Notes under the pieces: model-generated
What the model was told of the DNA's origin: nothing
Database searches by the model: none
The model's input: only the letters and a program-made list of their open reading frames with translations
Part shown: one piece after another, positions 16,862 through 25,610 of the stretch
Position numbering within the stretch: position 1 is the first letter of the stretch
How the letters are laid out: every line of letters begins with the position of its first letter
Origin: Deltaproteobacteria bacterium
GTDB lineage: Bacteria; Desulfobacterota; Binatia; Binatales; Binataceae
DNA length: 34,178 bases
Assembly: GCA_027317185.1 (NCBI GenBank)
Contig: DAHVFB010000030.1
Span: 1-34,178, forward strand
Direction of reading: 5' to 3'
Position numbers and translations under genes: made by a program

Positions 16862-18394
16862 TTATTGCGTAACGGTTTCCATCACCCGGCCACTGGCGGC
16901 ATCAGCAATATCGAGCTGCACGGTTCCCGCGACGTTATGTGCAATCTTGGCGTTCTGGAGCCCGGCCTTGATGTGATCGACGAACTTGCCGCGTACAAAC
17001 GGCGGCATCCCGTCCATCGGAAAGTCGTCCATCAGTACGGTAACCTTGCGTGGCGAAGACCATTTCACCGACTGCACCTTGGAACCGGCGATCGGCAGCG
17101 ATCGCATCATCTGATCGACCGCGCCTTGAAAGCTGTCGCTCGCAGGGGCGGCGGCCGCGGAATCAACGGAGGGCGCAGCGCCGGATGACACTGTGGCTGC
17201 GGATGGCGGCGCGCTCGTCCCCGCTGAATCGATCGTAACGGCCTGCATCGCCGCGCCCGATCCCGCATCGGTGAGATCGATCTGAACCGGCCCGCCGACG
17301 TGGTACTGTCCCATCGCATTCCGGACCCCCGACTTGAGGTCCGACAGAAACTTATCGCGCGCAAACGGCGGCATCGCATTCATCGGAAAATTCTGCATTG
17401 CGATCCGCGCGTGCGTGCTCGACGGCCATTGCACCGAGGCCACCTTGTCGCCGGCGATTGGCAAATTGCGCACGGCCTGCTCGACCGCTGCCGCGAACGT
17501 GGTGGCCGGTGGCGATGAAGCCGGCGCCGTTTTTCCGCCATTTGCGCCGGGCGCGCCGCCGTTTTGCGCCAGCATCTGTTTTATTTCGTTGCGCGATTGA
17601 TCGTCGGGCGCGAGCGCCAGCGCCTGCTCAAAATTGATCCGCGCGTTGGCGGCCTGGTTTTCCTGTGAATATGCGATTCCAAGATTGTAGTATGCCTGGA
17701 AGAATTTGGGATTTACCTGCACCGCCTGCTTGTACTGGACAATCGCCTGATCGGGATTGCCGCTCGACAGATACATGGTGCCAAGATCGGTATGTACATC
17801 CGGATCGTTGGGTTTGAGCTTCAGGTAATGTTCGTAAGCTGCGGCGGCCTGATCGTAGTTGTGCAGGTCGTAATTGATATTGCCGACTCCGCGCAACGCC
17901 GCGGGATCGTCGGGAGCTATCTTCAATACATGCGCATAGGCGTCGAGCCCGCGATGGTAATACGACGGATCGAACAGCGCGGCGCGGCTGCTGACCTCGC
18001 CCAATCGATCCCAAAGCGCAAGGTCTTTGGGATTGGCCTGCGCGCGCTGGTCGAGCTTGTTGATGAAATCGACCGCGGTTTTCGGCAACTTGATCGCCGC
18101 AGGATTGCCGGGCGTTCCATTGGCCGCGGAGCCGCCCGATTGTTGCGCGAGTTGCGCCTGCGCGCGCTGTTGTTGCGGTACGTTACGCAGGATCAGCGCG
18201 GCCGCGATACTGCCCGCCACCAGCAGCACGACGATCGCGGCGGCGAAGGCGGGCGTGAACCGCGGGGCGGGCGCCTGGTTATGCGCCGCCGGATCTTGCG
18301 CCGCCAGAGTTGCACTGGAGAACGACTGGCCGCATTCGACACAGAATCTAGCGGCGGGTAAAATTTGCGCGCCGCATTGAGGACAAAATTTCAT
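16862..18394 (-). CDS. zinc-ribbon, membrane-anchored TPR protein with duplicated C-terminal domain
   Basis: A 510-residue modular protein. Residues 1-25 are a zinc ribbon (Cys4, 7, 18, 21: CPQCG and CVECG). One membrane helix lies at about 50-70. TPR-type helical repeats span about 120-275, for example DPAALRGVGNINYDLHNYDQ and DPDVHTDLGTMYLSSGNPDQ. Two copies of an unrecognised domain of about 90 residues follow at 300-389 and 422-510, sharing NLPIAG/SLPIAG, FPMxxMPPF and VQIDL/VQLDI. The copies are joined by a Ser/Ala-rich linker. The ribbon would face the cytoplasm and the TPR region the outside. Probably a protein-binding scaffold in the envelope. It shares an operon with the HpaB-family gene. 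Confidence 0.75.
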   Translation of the reverse strand: MKFCPQCGAQILPAARFCVECGQSFSSATLAAQDPAAHNQAPAPRFTPAFAAAIVVLLVAGSIAAALILRNVPQQQRAQAQLAQQSGGSAANGTPGNPAAIKLPKTAVDFINKLDQRAQANPKDLALWDRLGEVSSRAALFDPSYYHRGLDAYAHVLKIAPDDPAALRGVGNINYDLHNYDQAAAAYEHYLKLKPNDPDVHTDLGTMYLSSGNPDQAIVQYKQAVQVNPKFFQAYYNLGIAYSQENQAANARINFEQALALAPDDQSRNEIKQMLAQNGGAPGANGGKTAPASSPPATTFAAAVEQAVRNLPIAGDKVASVQWPSSTHARIAMQNFPMNAMPPFARDKFLSDLKSGVRNAMGQYHVGGPVQIDLTDAGSGAAMQAVTIDSAGTSAPPSAATVSSGAAPSVDSAAAAPASDSFQGAVDQMMRSLPIAGSKVQSVKWSSPRKVTVLMDDFPMDGMPPFVRGKFVDHIKAGLQNAKIAHNVAGTVQLDIADAASGRVMETVTQ

Positions 18395-18762
18395 CTTGCT
18401 GCTTCAGTCATCCGCGACGGCGAATGACGGGTAACCTCGTTGTCGTATTTGATGGGTGCGAGCCATGACGCTGGCAAATGTCCTATCTCACCGGTTAATG
18501 CCGCAGCAACCGGCTACGGACTTCCTCCGCGATCCCATCGCGATCCTTGCCGGTCTCTACCTCAGGAATAGAGTGCGATGAGAATTTTAAAAGGAATGTT
18601 ACCGATGTTACTCTTCGCCGCGCTCAAATCGAATCCATGCGCTAACCTGATGAGCGCCGCGCGCAGCAGGTTAAGTTTGCGTCGAAAAAACGGAATTAAA
18701 AGGGTGATAGTTTGTCTCATGCCAAACGCAACTTTCTGCAACCGCGGAACTCAGAGTTGTCC
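18395..18762. other. intergenic region with a small inverted repeat
   Basis: No convincing gene lies between the divergent TPR protein and phosphotransferase genes. TAACCTG (18643-18649) and CAGGTTA (18667-18673) form a 7-bp inverted repeat around a GC-rich loop. A 62-codon open frame from 18578 has no recognisable product. The stretch from 18570 on is more AT-rich and likely carries the promoter of the phosphotransferase. Confidence 0.4.
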
Positions 18763-19788
18763 ATGAGGGCTGATTCGATCCAACTGGCGCAACGGCTGAC
18801 GGCGTTCATCCGTGAGCATACGGCGGATAACGAGGCACGGGTGAGCGAGGTTGTACCGCTACCAGGGCACGCGGGAGTCAGCTACCGCTTTCTGCACGAG
18901 GGACTGGGCGCGGGTGCGGCCCGCAGCGAGGCCCTCGTGATTCGGCTGGCGCCATTGGGCGTGCCGCCGATCGGACCCAACGACATCGCGCGCCAGGGAC
19001 GCATCATGGCGGCGCTGGCCGGCGCGCCGGCATCGAGGGTCGCAGTCCCGCCCATCCGATGGTGGGGAGAGGAAACAAAATGGTTTGGCCGGCCGTTTTT
19101 CATAGCTGATTTCGTCGCAGGAGATAAACCGGCGCTGGGCGAAAGAATTTTCAGTCCCGATGAGATGCGCCGATGCAGCCTGGCGACCGTTGAAGCCGCC
19201 GCTGCGCTCCATAGATTGGACTGGCGATCTTACAGCGAGAGCTTCGGCGCAGTGATCGGGCTGGCGAGTGAAATTGCCGCGTGGGATCGGCTGCTGCAAC
19301 GGCCGTTGATCGAAAAAAAACTGATCGAGCGATCACCAATCCTTCGCGCCCGCCTGCTGGCGGCGATACCCGCCACGCCGCGCGTGGGATGCGTACATGG
19401 CGATTTTCAATGGTCGAACTGCCTCTTCAAGGATGGCTCGCTGGCCGCGATAATTGATTGGGAGCTGGCGCACATCGGCGCCGTGATGCTCGATCTGGGA
19501 TGGCTGTGCATGTTCTCCGATCGCGGGTGCTGGGTCACCGGCGATCTGGTGCCCTCCGCATGCCCTGCGCCCGAGGAGATCGCCGAAAGCTACCAAGGCG
19601 CCGCCGGCGAGCGAACCGATGACAATCAGGTGCGCTGGTTCCGTGCGTTATCGTGTTTCCGCTTCGGCGCCATTACCGCGTTCAACCTGATGCTCCATCG
19701 TAGGGGTAAGCGTCCTGACGAAATGTGGGAAACCTTCGCGCTATCCGCCCCCCGCCTGTTCGAGCGCGGGCTAGAACTTTTAGGCTGA
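18763..19788 (+). CDS. phosphotransferase family protein (APH/ACAD10-like)
   Basis: A 341-residue protein with an aminoglycoside-phosphotransferase-like kinase fold. The N-lobe has a glycine-containing loop (VVPLPGHAGVSYRF) and a strand EALVIRLAP with a possible ATP contact. The C-lobe has VHGDFQWSNCLF (the His-x-Asp-x4-Asn catalytic loop) and AAIIDWELAHIGAVMLDLGW (the Asp that binds metal). Members of this group often sit with acyl-CoA dehydrogenases and short-chain dehydrogenases and are thought to phosphorylate hydroxyacyl compounds, not antibiotics. ATG 18763 is the preferred start; TTG 18712, preceded by AGGG, would add 17 residues. There is no acyl-CoA dehydrogenase nearby. Confidence 0.8.
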   Translation: MRADSIQLAQRLTAFIREHTADNEARVSEVVPLPGHAGVSYRFLHEGLGAGAARSEALVIRLAPLGVPPIGPNDIARQGRIMAALAGAPASRVAVPPIRWWGEETKWFGRPFFIADFVAGDKPALGERIFSPDEMRRCSLATVEAAAALHRLDWRSYSESFGAVIGLASEIAAWDRLLQRPLIEKKLIERSPILRARLLAAIPATPRVGCVHGDFQWSNCLFKDGSLAAIIDWELAHIGAVMLDLGWLCMFSDRGCWVTGDLVPSACPAPEEIAESYQGAAGERTDDNQVRWFRALSCFRFGAITAFNLMLHRRGKRPDEMWETFALSAPRLFERGLELLG

Positions 19789-19803
19789 TTTAGGCCACGT
19801 TGG

Positions 19804-19829
19804 GCACCAGCTTTGTTCGAGGCTGGTGC
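19804..19829 (+). terminator. hairpin after the phosphotransferase gene
   Basis: GCACCAGC and GCTGGTGC pair perfectly around a 10-base loop, 15 bp after the phosphotransferase stop codon. There is no T-run, so it is a weak or factor-assisted terminator, or an RNA-stabilising stem. Confidence 0.4.
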
Positions 19830-19896
19830 GCGCGTAAACTCCCGGTGACAAGCCCGCAGAATCAGGTCTGAAAATGTGGGCGGGGAGGTGGCCGGG

Positions 19897-20085
19897 ATGG
19901 CTGAGAACGGGATAAATGGAACATCGCGCAAGCGCGTGCTGGTCAAAGACGTTAACGCCCGGGTGGAAGCGCTCGAGACCAGGCTCGCCGAAATGGGCGA
20001 CGAGATCGCCAGGCTCGATCAGCGAATTCAAAAGATGGCGGATTCGATCGCGATGGAACAGGCCACGCGCTGGACTGCCACCTGA
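19897..20085 (+). CDS. small coiled-coil protein (SlyX-like in form)
   Basis: A 62-residue protein, MAENGINGTSRKRV at the start, then a heptad-patterned helix (VNARVEALETRLAEMGDEIA and LDQRIQKMADSIAM) and a short tail. GGGGAGG ends 8 bp before the ATG, a strong ribosome site; an in-frame GTG at 19876 is less likely. The pattern predicts a coiled coil that would form dimers or higher oligomers. SlyX has a similar size and shape, but I see no specific motif to claim it. It is convergent with the lut operon. Confidence 0.55.
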   Translation: MAENGINGTSRKRVLVKDVNARVEALETRLAEMGDEIARLDQRIQKMADSIAMEQATRWTAT

Positions 20086-20143
20086 CACGGCGCCAATCAA
20101 TCTGAGGCGAAGGCCAGGCCGAGAATCTGGGCGACGATCGGGA

Positions 20144-20866
20144 TCAGCGCCCGGCCAGGACTTCGGCCAGGTGACGGACTTCGATTTCGCTGCCGTCGCG
20201 ATGCAGTCCGCCGCCGATCTGCATCAGACATCCGCAATCGTTCGCGACCACGGTTTCAGCCCCACTTTCCCGAATGCGCGCCAGCTTGTCCTTGAGCATC
20301 GCGGTCGAGATCTCCGGAAACTTCACCGAGAAGAGACCGCCGAAGCCGCAGCATTCCTGACGATCGCGCAGATCGCAAATGCGAATCCCGTTTACTGCGC
20401 TTAACAACATCATCGGCTCAGCGTCCAAATGCAGTTCGCGCAATAGATGACACGATGAATGATAGGTCACCGCACGTTCGTAGCGCGCTCCCAGGTACTT
20501 GACCTTCATCACATTCACGAGAAATTCCGAAAATTCGTAAACCCAGGGTTTTATCGCCTTGGCTTTCGCAAGCAACTTCGGATGGCCGGCCAGCAGATCG
20601 GGGTAGAAATTGCGAATCATACTGGCGCACGAGCCGGAGGGTACGACGATTGGAGTGCCCGGCTCGCACGATTTCAGGAAGCGCCGCGCCAGTTTGATCG
20701 CCTCATCGCGCAGCCCTTCGTTGAACGGCGCCTGTCCGCAACAGAACGCGCGCCGGATAGGAACCACTTTGACGTGCAGGTTCGCCAACACCGACGCGGC
20801 CGCTTCGGGCACAGCCGGAAAGAATTGCTCGGCCAGGCAGGTGTTGAACAGGCGGACTTCAGACAT
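20144..20866 (-). CDS. lutA: LutA-type (Fe-S)-binding subunit of lactate utilisation
   Basis: About 240 residues with two cysteine-rich CCG-type regions: FNTCLAEQFFP, then RAFCCGQAPFNEG; and YHSSCHLLRELHLDAEP, then DRQECCGFGGLFSVKFPE and NDCGCLMQIGGG. CCG domains bind Fe-S clusters or heterodisulfide-like sites. With LutB and LutC it forms the complex that oxidises L-lactate to pyruvate. ATG 20866 (MSEVRLFNTC) is chosen; the frame remains open upstream, but this start overlaps the lutC stop by 8 bp, typical of coupled translation. It is the last gene of the run, an order B-C-A where Bacillus has A-B-C. Confidence 0.88.
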   Translation of the reverse strand: MSEVRLFNTCLAEQFFPAVPEAAASVLANLHVKVVPIRRAFCCGQAPFNEGLRDEAIKLARRFLKSCEPGTPIVVPSGSCASMIRNFYPDLLAGHPKLLAKAKAIKPWVYEFSEFLVNVMKVKYLGARYERAVTYHSSCHLLRELHLDAEPMMLLSAVNGIRICDLRDRQECCGFGGLFSVKFPEISTAMLKDKLARIRESGAETVVANDCGCLMQIGGGLHRDGSEIEVRHLAEVLAGR

Positions 20867-21596
20867 CGGTGGGCCACAGCGCCAGCACGTGAAGGTTGCG
20901 CGGACCATGCACGCCGATCACGATGCGCTTCTCGATATCGGCAGTGCGGCTGGGTCCGGTAATGAATACGGTCCGACGACCTGCGATCAGATCGGGCCCG
21001 AGTTGTTCGATGGCGGAGGCGAGATCGGGAAAGATACGATCGGCTGGAACGATAACCAGCACTGCCGGCGGCATTAGCGTCAGCGCATTGGGGCGCGCCG
21101 GACTGGCGACCACCGCCACCGTACCGCTGGCCGCGATTGCGCAATGCGCCTCGACGATTCCAAGGTCCGCGCGCGCGATTCGCGCCAGCGCCGCGCGCCG
21201 GGCTTCGTCATCGCCCGCCGCGCCGAACAATATAAGGTCGCGATGATGCTGTTCGAGCAGATTCGCAATCGGAAGCAGATCGTGGGTGACGCCTTCGCCC
21301 ACCGCGATAATGAGTGCGCCAAGCTGATCCGCGATCGCAACCGATCGCGTCGGCAGTTCGCCCGGCGAAACCGATCCCGCGAAGACTCCGCCGATAGCTT
21401 CGAGTTCGCGCGCGAACGACGACAGCAACTCCGCTCGATGCGTCACCCGCGCAATCGGTACTTGAATTTGAGCCGCGGAAGGCTCGATTAGCGTTGGCGC
21501 GGCCACTGACGCTTCAACCTGAGGCTCCGAATTCACCAACGTCCGCATCTCCAGTGCAGTTTTGACGGAAGCCAGAATCCTGACGAACGCGCCCAT
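20859..21596 (-). CDS. lutC: LutC/YkgG-type LUD-domain protein
   Basis: A 245-residue LUD-domain protein. The C-terminal half has GIVEAHCAIAASGTVAV, LTLMPPAVLVIVPADRI and the signature GPSRTADIEKRIVIGVHGPR. The N-terminal part is longer than in Bacillus LutC and carries an Ala/Pro-rich stretch. LutC is a subunit of the lactate-oxidising complex. Its ATG follows the lutB stop after one base, and its stop overlaps lutA, so all three are translated as a unit. A nearly identical architecture in other organisms supports the call. Confidence 0.88.
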   Translation of the reverse strand: MGAFVRILASVKTALEMRTLVNSEPQVEASVAAPTLIEPSAAQIQVPIARVTHRAELLSSFARELEAIGGVFAGSVSPGELPTRSVAIADQLGALIIAVGEGVTHDLLPIANLLEQHHRDLILFGAAGDDEARRAALARIARADLGIVEAHCAIAASGTVAVVASPARPNALTLMPPAVLVIVPADRIFPDLASAIEQLGPDLIAGRRTVFITGPSRTADIEKRIVIGVHGPRNLHVLALWPTDV

Positions 21597-21597
21597 G

Positions 21598-23022
21598 CTA
21601 GTTGCTTTGCGGCTGATCGGCCGACCGATGCTTAAGCGGTGCTTTTGGGACCGGGAAGTCCCGTGTCAGAGTCCAGTTGCGAAACGGTCCCGGCATCCAT
21701 TTGACGTAGCCTTCATGCGCGAACGGACGCATGATCAGAACGGCGATACGGGATAACGCGCGTATGGTGCGGGGATGGTTCGCCATCCGGCCGAAGCGCG
21801 CCGCACCCCGCCGCGCCTTTGCGGCACCGCGCGGCCATTGGAGATTATTCTGATTTTCCTTCCAGCGCAGATGCAGCAGCAGCTTCGGAATATCAATTTT
21901 GACCGGGCAGATTTCACGGCATGCACCGCACAAGGTCGAGGCGAACGGCAGATGGCCCGCAGCTTTGCCAAACAGAGCTGGGCTGATGATCGATCCGATC
22001 GGACCTTGGTACGGGTAACCATAGGCGTGCCCGCCGATACTCCGATAGACCGGGCATACATTAAGGCAGGCACCACAGCGCAGGCAATTCAGGGCTTCAC
22101 GCAGGACCGGATCGGCCAGTATCCGGCTACGTCCATTATCTAGGATCACAACATGGATCTCGCGTGGGCCGTCGAGTTCGTCGTGGCTGCGGGGACGAGT
22201 GATGAAGTTGGTGTAGGTCGTGATCTTTTGACCGGTGCCCGCGCGCGCCAGCACTTCCAGAAAGTGACTGAGGTCGGAGAGCCGCGCGATCACCTTTTCG
22301 ATTCCCATCACGGCGACCAGCGTATCGGGCAGGGTGCTCGAAAAGCGTCCATTGCCTTCATTTTCGACCAGCACCAGCGTACCGGTCTCCGCGATTGCGA
22401 AATTGACGCCGGTGATTCCGAGATCCGCCGACAGGAACGCCGCGCGCAAATTGTCGCGCGCCACCGCCGTCAGACGCTCGGGCTCGTTGGTGTATGCGGT
22501 GCCGAAGCGATCGTGAAACAGTTGGCCGACGTCCTCCTTCGACAGATGAATCGCGGGCGTCAGGATGTGCGAGGGAGGTTCGTGCCGGAGCTGGACGATA
22601 TATTCCCCCAGGTCGGTCTCCACCACCTCGACCCCGGCTTTTTCCAGCGCCGGGTTGAGCTCGATCTCCTCGGTGGTCATCGATTTGCCTTTGACCGCCC
22701 GCTTAAGCTTGCGGACGCGCGCAAGATCGACGATGTATCTGCGCGCCGCAGCGGCGTCGTCGGCGAAGAATACGTGACAGCCGTTCCCTTCAAGCCGTGT
22801 TCGTAGCTCGATTAATAGCTCGTCGAGCCGACCGATCGCAGCGGTCTTGAGGCTTCGCGCCGCCTCGCGCTCTTCATCGTAGCGGGGGAATTCGGCGCGG
22901 GTGCTTGCAGCCGATTCGAGATGATGCCCGCTGGCATTAGCCAGTTTTCGTCTCAGTTCGGTGTCGGCAATCGAGGTCTCGATTGCGGCGAAAAAGCCCG
23001 GGTTACTACTTGATACAGCCAT
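21598..23022 (-). CDS. lutB: LutB-type iron-sulfur LUD protein
   Basis: A 474-residue protein: an N-terminal LUD domain (VKGKSMTTEEIELNPALEKA, LGITGVNFAIAETGTLVLVE, LPDTLVAVMGIEKV), then two 4Fe-4S ferredoxin motifs, CLRCGACLNVCPVY and CGACREICPVKIDIP, and a helical C-terminus. These clusters carry electrons from lactate. The protein matches LutB of the LutABC complex in length and layout. It starts 15 bp after sirB1 and precedes lutC by one base. Growth on lactate, or use of lactate made elsewhere in metabolism, is the likely role. Confidence 0.92.
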   Translation of the reverse strand: MAVSSSNPGFFAAIETSIADTELRRKLANASGHHLESAASTRAEFPRYDEEREAARSLKTAAIGRLDELLIELRTRLEGNGCHVFFADDAAAARRYIVDLARVRKLKRAVKGKSMTTEEIELNPALEKAGVEVVETDLGEYIVQLRHEPPSHILTPAIHLSKEDVGQLFHDRFGTAYTNEPERLTAVARDNLRAAFLSADLGITGVNFAIAETGTLVLVENEGNGRFSSTLPDTLVAVMGIEKVIARLSDLSHFLEVLARAGTGQKITTYTNFITRPRSHDELDGPREIHVVILDNGRSRILADPVLREALNCLRCGACLNVCPVYRSIGGHAYGYPYQGPIGSIISPALFGKAAGHLPFASTLCGACREICPVKIDIPKLLLHLRWKENQNNLQWPRGAAKARRGAARFGRMANHPRTIRALSRIAVLIMRPFAHEGYVKWMPGPFRNWTLTRDFPVPKAPLKHRSADQPQSN

Positions 23023-23037
23023 TGGAAAGAAGATCGT

Positions 23038-23862
23038 TCAGTTGATGCGCGCGACCTGAGCCACCAAACGCATCACAGACTCGCGCGCCGCGTCAACCTG
23101 AATATGGTCAGGCGCATGGCCGATAAAAGACTGATAATCATCGAGCGCCGCCTTAAAGCATTCCATCCGTTCATAGAGCGCCGCACGCTCGAATAGCTCA
23201 TCCATCGCGCCCGCGTCGCGAATCAATATTCGATCGAGCGCGGCGAGCAAGCGCGGATAGTCGCTGGCGTTGAAGTAGATGTTCTTCAGATTACGGAGCA
23301 TCCGAATCAGGATATGACGTCCGCTCACCGCACGCAGCATTGCCGGAGCCAATTCGACCGGCTGTCCATAGATTTGTGTGAGGCGGGCGCGAATTTCGGC
23401 CACTTGCAGAATCGCCCCGCCATTGAACGGATCGATAATCAGTTCGCCGCGCTCGTCCACCGCCTTGACCAGAAAATGCGCCGGGAACGAGACCCCATAT
23501 AAATTCAATCCCACGCGCCGGCCGACTTCGAGGTAGATCAGCGAAAGCGTGATCGGAATTCCCAGCCGGCGATCCAACACTTCATTCAGAAACGAGTTGC
23601 GCGGATCGCTGTAATCCTCCCGATTACCGGCAAAGCCCTGATCCTCGAACAGGAAGCTCGAAAGCAACTGGACTCGCTCGACGGTGTTCTCGCCGCCGCG
23701 GATAGTCGCCTCGGCCTGAGCGGCCAGCGCCGCGATGCGGTCGAGATAGCGGTTGATCTCAAGTTGCGGATATTCTTCGCGGGCGATCAACAGCGCGCCA
23801 TGGGCTAGCGGAATTGGTTCACGAGCCACCAGCCGGGCGAATTCGTTGCGCGCATCCTTCAT
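23038..23862 (-). CDS. SirB1/transglutaminase-like TPR family protein
   Basis: A 274-residue protein of the SirB1 family: an N-terminal helical segment, a transglutaminase-like core (RNSFLNEVLDRRLGIPITLS, then LIYLEVGRRVGLNLYGVSFPAHF and IIDPFNGG), and a C-terminal TPR-like part (YPRLLAALDRILIRDAGAMD). Role in bacteria not established. Its ATG overlaps the queG stop by 4 bp (ATGA), so it is translated with queG. It is followed by lutB. Confidence 0.86.
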   Translation of the reverse strand: MKDARNEFARLVAREPIPLAHGALLIAREEYPQLEINRYLDRIAALAAQAEATIRGGENTVERVQLLSSFLFEDQGFAGNREDYSDPRNSFLNEVLDRRLGIPITLSLIYLEVGRRVGLNLYGVSFPAHFLVKAVDERGELIIDPFNGGAILQVAEIRARLTQIYGQPVELAPAMLRAVSGRHILIRMLRNLKNIYFNASDYPRLLAALDRILIRDAGAMDELFERAALYERMECFKAALDDYQSFIGHAPDHIQVDAARESVMRLVAQVARIN

Positions 23863-25028
23863 CTCAGTTGCTCATCTCCGGTGAAGTGTTGATTGCGACC
23901 GTCGAAAGCGCAAGTCCCGGCACGCTGCTCGAGCGCCCGGCCGATCTCGGTCAGAACGGATTGCTCCGGCTCGCGCGATCGCGCCTGTTCGAGCGCGGCT
24001 TTTGAGCGCGCATCGGCGATCTCTCCGAGCGCCCATGCGCAATGCGATCGCACCAGCGCTTCGGGATCATGGGTCATCGCGGAGACCAGCGCATCCACCG
24101 CCGCGGGATTTTTGCTGTTGCCGAGCGCGACCGCGGCATTGCGCAGGAGCCCACCGCGTTTCGCCCGTTTCACGGCGCTTTTTCCATAACGCCGACGAAA
24201 ACCCTCGACGTCCATCGCCATCAGATCTGTCAGCGCGGGCGCCAGTTCCGGCTCGCAGGGGCCGCTGCTCTCATTCCAGGGGCAAACCTCCTGACATATG
24301 TCGCAGCCGAAGATCCAGTTGCCCAATCCGCTTCGGAGCTCCATCGGAATTGGTCCGCGATGCTCGATCGTGAGGTATGAAATACATCGGCGCGGCTCGA
24401 TCAGATAACCCTCGGCGAGCGCATTGGTCGGGCAGAGGTCGAGACATCGGCGGCATCTGCCGCAATGCTCGCGATAGGGCCGATCGACGGCCTCGAATTC
24501 CAGGTCGGTGAAGATTTCGCTCAGAAAAAAGTACGAACCATGATGAACATTAAGCAAATTGGTGTTGCGCCCGAACCATCCCAGGCGCGACTCGGCCGCC
24601 CATTCCCGCTCCAACACCGGACCGGTATCGACGTAGCATCGGATCAGAGCGCCGGGTTTCGCAGTAGCAATCGCTTCGGCCACCGTGCGCGCCGCTGCCA
24701 GCACTCGGTCGTGGTAGTCAGGCCCGAGGGCGTAGGAGGCAATTCGACCGCGAAGATCATCGGGCCATTGAAACGCCGGCGGAGCCGGCGCCGTATAAGG
24801 ATAGGCCAGGCTGATTACGGAGCGCAGCCGAGGATCAAGCTGACGCGGATCGAAACGCCGATCGGGATCGCGCGCCAGATAATGCATCTCGCCGGCTCGG
24901 CCATCGTCCAGCCACTGATGAAGAAACGCTTCGCGATTTTCCAGCCGGCGCAGCCTCGCAAAACCGGTCAGAACGAATCCCGCCTGCCGTGCCGCAGATG
25001 TGATATGATCCTTGAGAATATCGGCCAA
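23859..25028 (-). CDS. queG: epoxyqueuosine reductase
   Basis: A 389-residue protein that reduces epoxyqueuosine to queuosine in tRNA, using cobalamin and two 4Fe-4S clusters. Visible: CYVDTGPVLEREWAAESRLG with the catalytic Asp, WFGRNTNLL, the cluster motifs CGRCRRCLDLCPTNAL and CDICQEVCPWN, and a C-terminal HEAT-like region (MTHDPEALVRSHCAWALGEI) as in other QueG proteins. The frame stays open to 25247, but that part is antisense to the Fe-S carrier gene and unlike QueG, so TTG 25028 is taken as the start. A TATGAT box (25035-25040, minus strand) sits only 6 bp upstream, which could mean a leaderless transcript. It heads the run to lutA. Confidence 0.9.
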   Translation of the reverse strand: MADILKDHITSAARQAGFVLTGFARLRRLENREAFLHQWLDDGRAGEMHYLARDPDRRFDPRQLDPRLRSVISLAYPYTAPAPPAFQWPDDLRGRIASYALGPDYHDRVLAAARTVAEAIATAKPGALIRCYVDTGPVLEREWAAESRLGWFGRNTNLLNVHHGSYFFLSEIFTDLEFEAVDRPYREHCGRCRRCLDLCPTNALAEGYLIEPRRCISYLTIEHRGPIPMELRSGLGNWIFGCDICQEVCPWNESSGPCEPELAPALTDLMAMDVEGFRRRYGKSAVKRAKRGGLLRNAAVALGNSKNPAAVDALVSAMTHDPEALVRSHCAWALGEIADARSKAALEQARSREPEQSVLTEIGRALEQRAGTCAFDGRNQHFTGDEQLR

Positions 25029-25070
25029 GAGTTCATCATAGCAGCAGACGCGACTCTCAAGGATCGCTCC

Positions 25071-25100
25071 TTGACGATACTTTTCACGGACCGCTAAGCT
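25071..25100 (+). promoter_or_regulatory. possible promoter of the Fe-S carrier gene
   Basis: TTGACG (25071-25076) and TAAGCT (25095-25100) are 18 bp apart, in the 109-bp gap between the divergent queG and the A-type carrier gene. The -35 is good and the -10 weak. Confidence 0.35.
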
Positions 25101-25137
25101 ATAAATGAGAGAAAGAATGGCCGTGGAGGCCTTTGCA

Positions 25138-25518
25138 ATGTCAGAGCAAATCGAGAGCGTAGAACAGAATACCAAGACAGAATCGGCCACCTTGGCCATC
25201 AGCTTGACGCCCAAGGCGTTGGAGACAGTGCGTAAAATGCACGTCAAAGAAGGCCTTGGCCCCGAACAGGGTTTGCGGATCGGCGTGGTTGGCGGCGGCT
25301 GTTCCGGTTTTCAGTACACGCTCAATTTTGACCTCCAAAAAGAGGGCGATACGGTGACCGAAATCGATGGCATCAAGGTGCTCGTCGATGAGCTGTCGTT
25401 TCCCTACATGGCGGGCACCACGCTCGATTTCGTCGAAGGGCTGCATAATGCCGGTTTTCGCTTCAATAATCCGCGCGCCGGGCGTGTGTGCGGATGCGGA
25501 TCTTCCTTTAGCGCCTGA
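25138..25518 (+). CDS. A-type iron-sulfur cluster carrier (ErpA/IscA family)
   Basis: A 126-residue protein with the A-type carrier fold. The core begins ISLTPKALETVRKMHVKEG, followed by LRIGVVGGGCSGFQYTLNF, DELSFPYMAGTTLDFVEG and a final CGCGSSFS. The Cys of GGGCSG and the two of CGCG are the three cluster ligands. It delivers Fe-S clusters to target proteins. ATG 25138 is chosen over ATGs at 25105 and 25117 since GGAGG lies 8 bp before it. The neighbours include Fe-S proteins (QueG, LutA, LutB) that are possible clients. The ErpA or IscA assignment is not separable here. Confidence 0.88.
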   Translation: MSEQIESVEQNTKTESATLAISLTPKALETVRKMHVKEGLGPEQGLRIGVVGGGCSGFQYTLNFDLQKEGDTVTEIDGIKVLVDELSFPYMAGTTLDFVEGLHNAGFRFNNPRAGRVCGCGSSFSA

Positions 25519-25610
25519 AAACATTTCGCAGCAAGGTCAACTTCCTTAATATTTAATCCCCGCCCGCCTGACTCTGCTCACGCGGGCTAGAGATCTTTAG
25601 CGGAGCAGCC

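Noticed and set aside
15731-17188. 485-codon open frame antisense to the HpaB and TPR genes
   Set aside because: It spans two real genes and their gap, has Arg/His-rich shadow composition and no motif.
18578-18766. 62-codon open frame before the phosphotransferase
   Set aside because: No ribosome site, no motif, and it overlaps the likely promoter and the start of the next gene.
25029-25247. N-terminal extension of queG antisense to the Fe-S carrier gene
   Set aside because: The extra residues do not resemble QueG and overlap the carrier gene on the other strand; TTG 25028 fits the family length.
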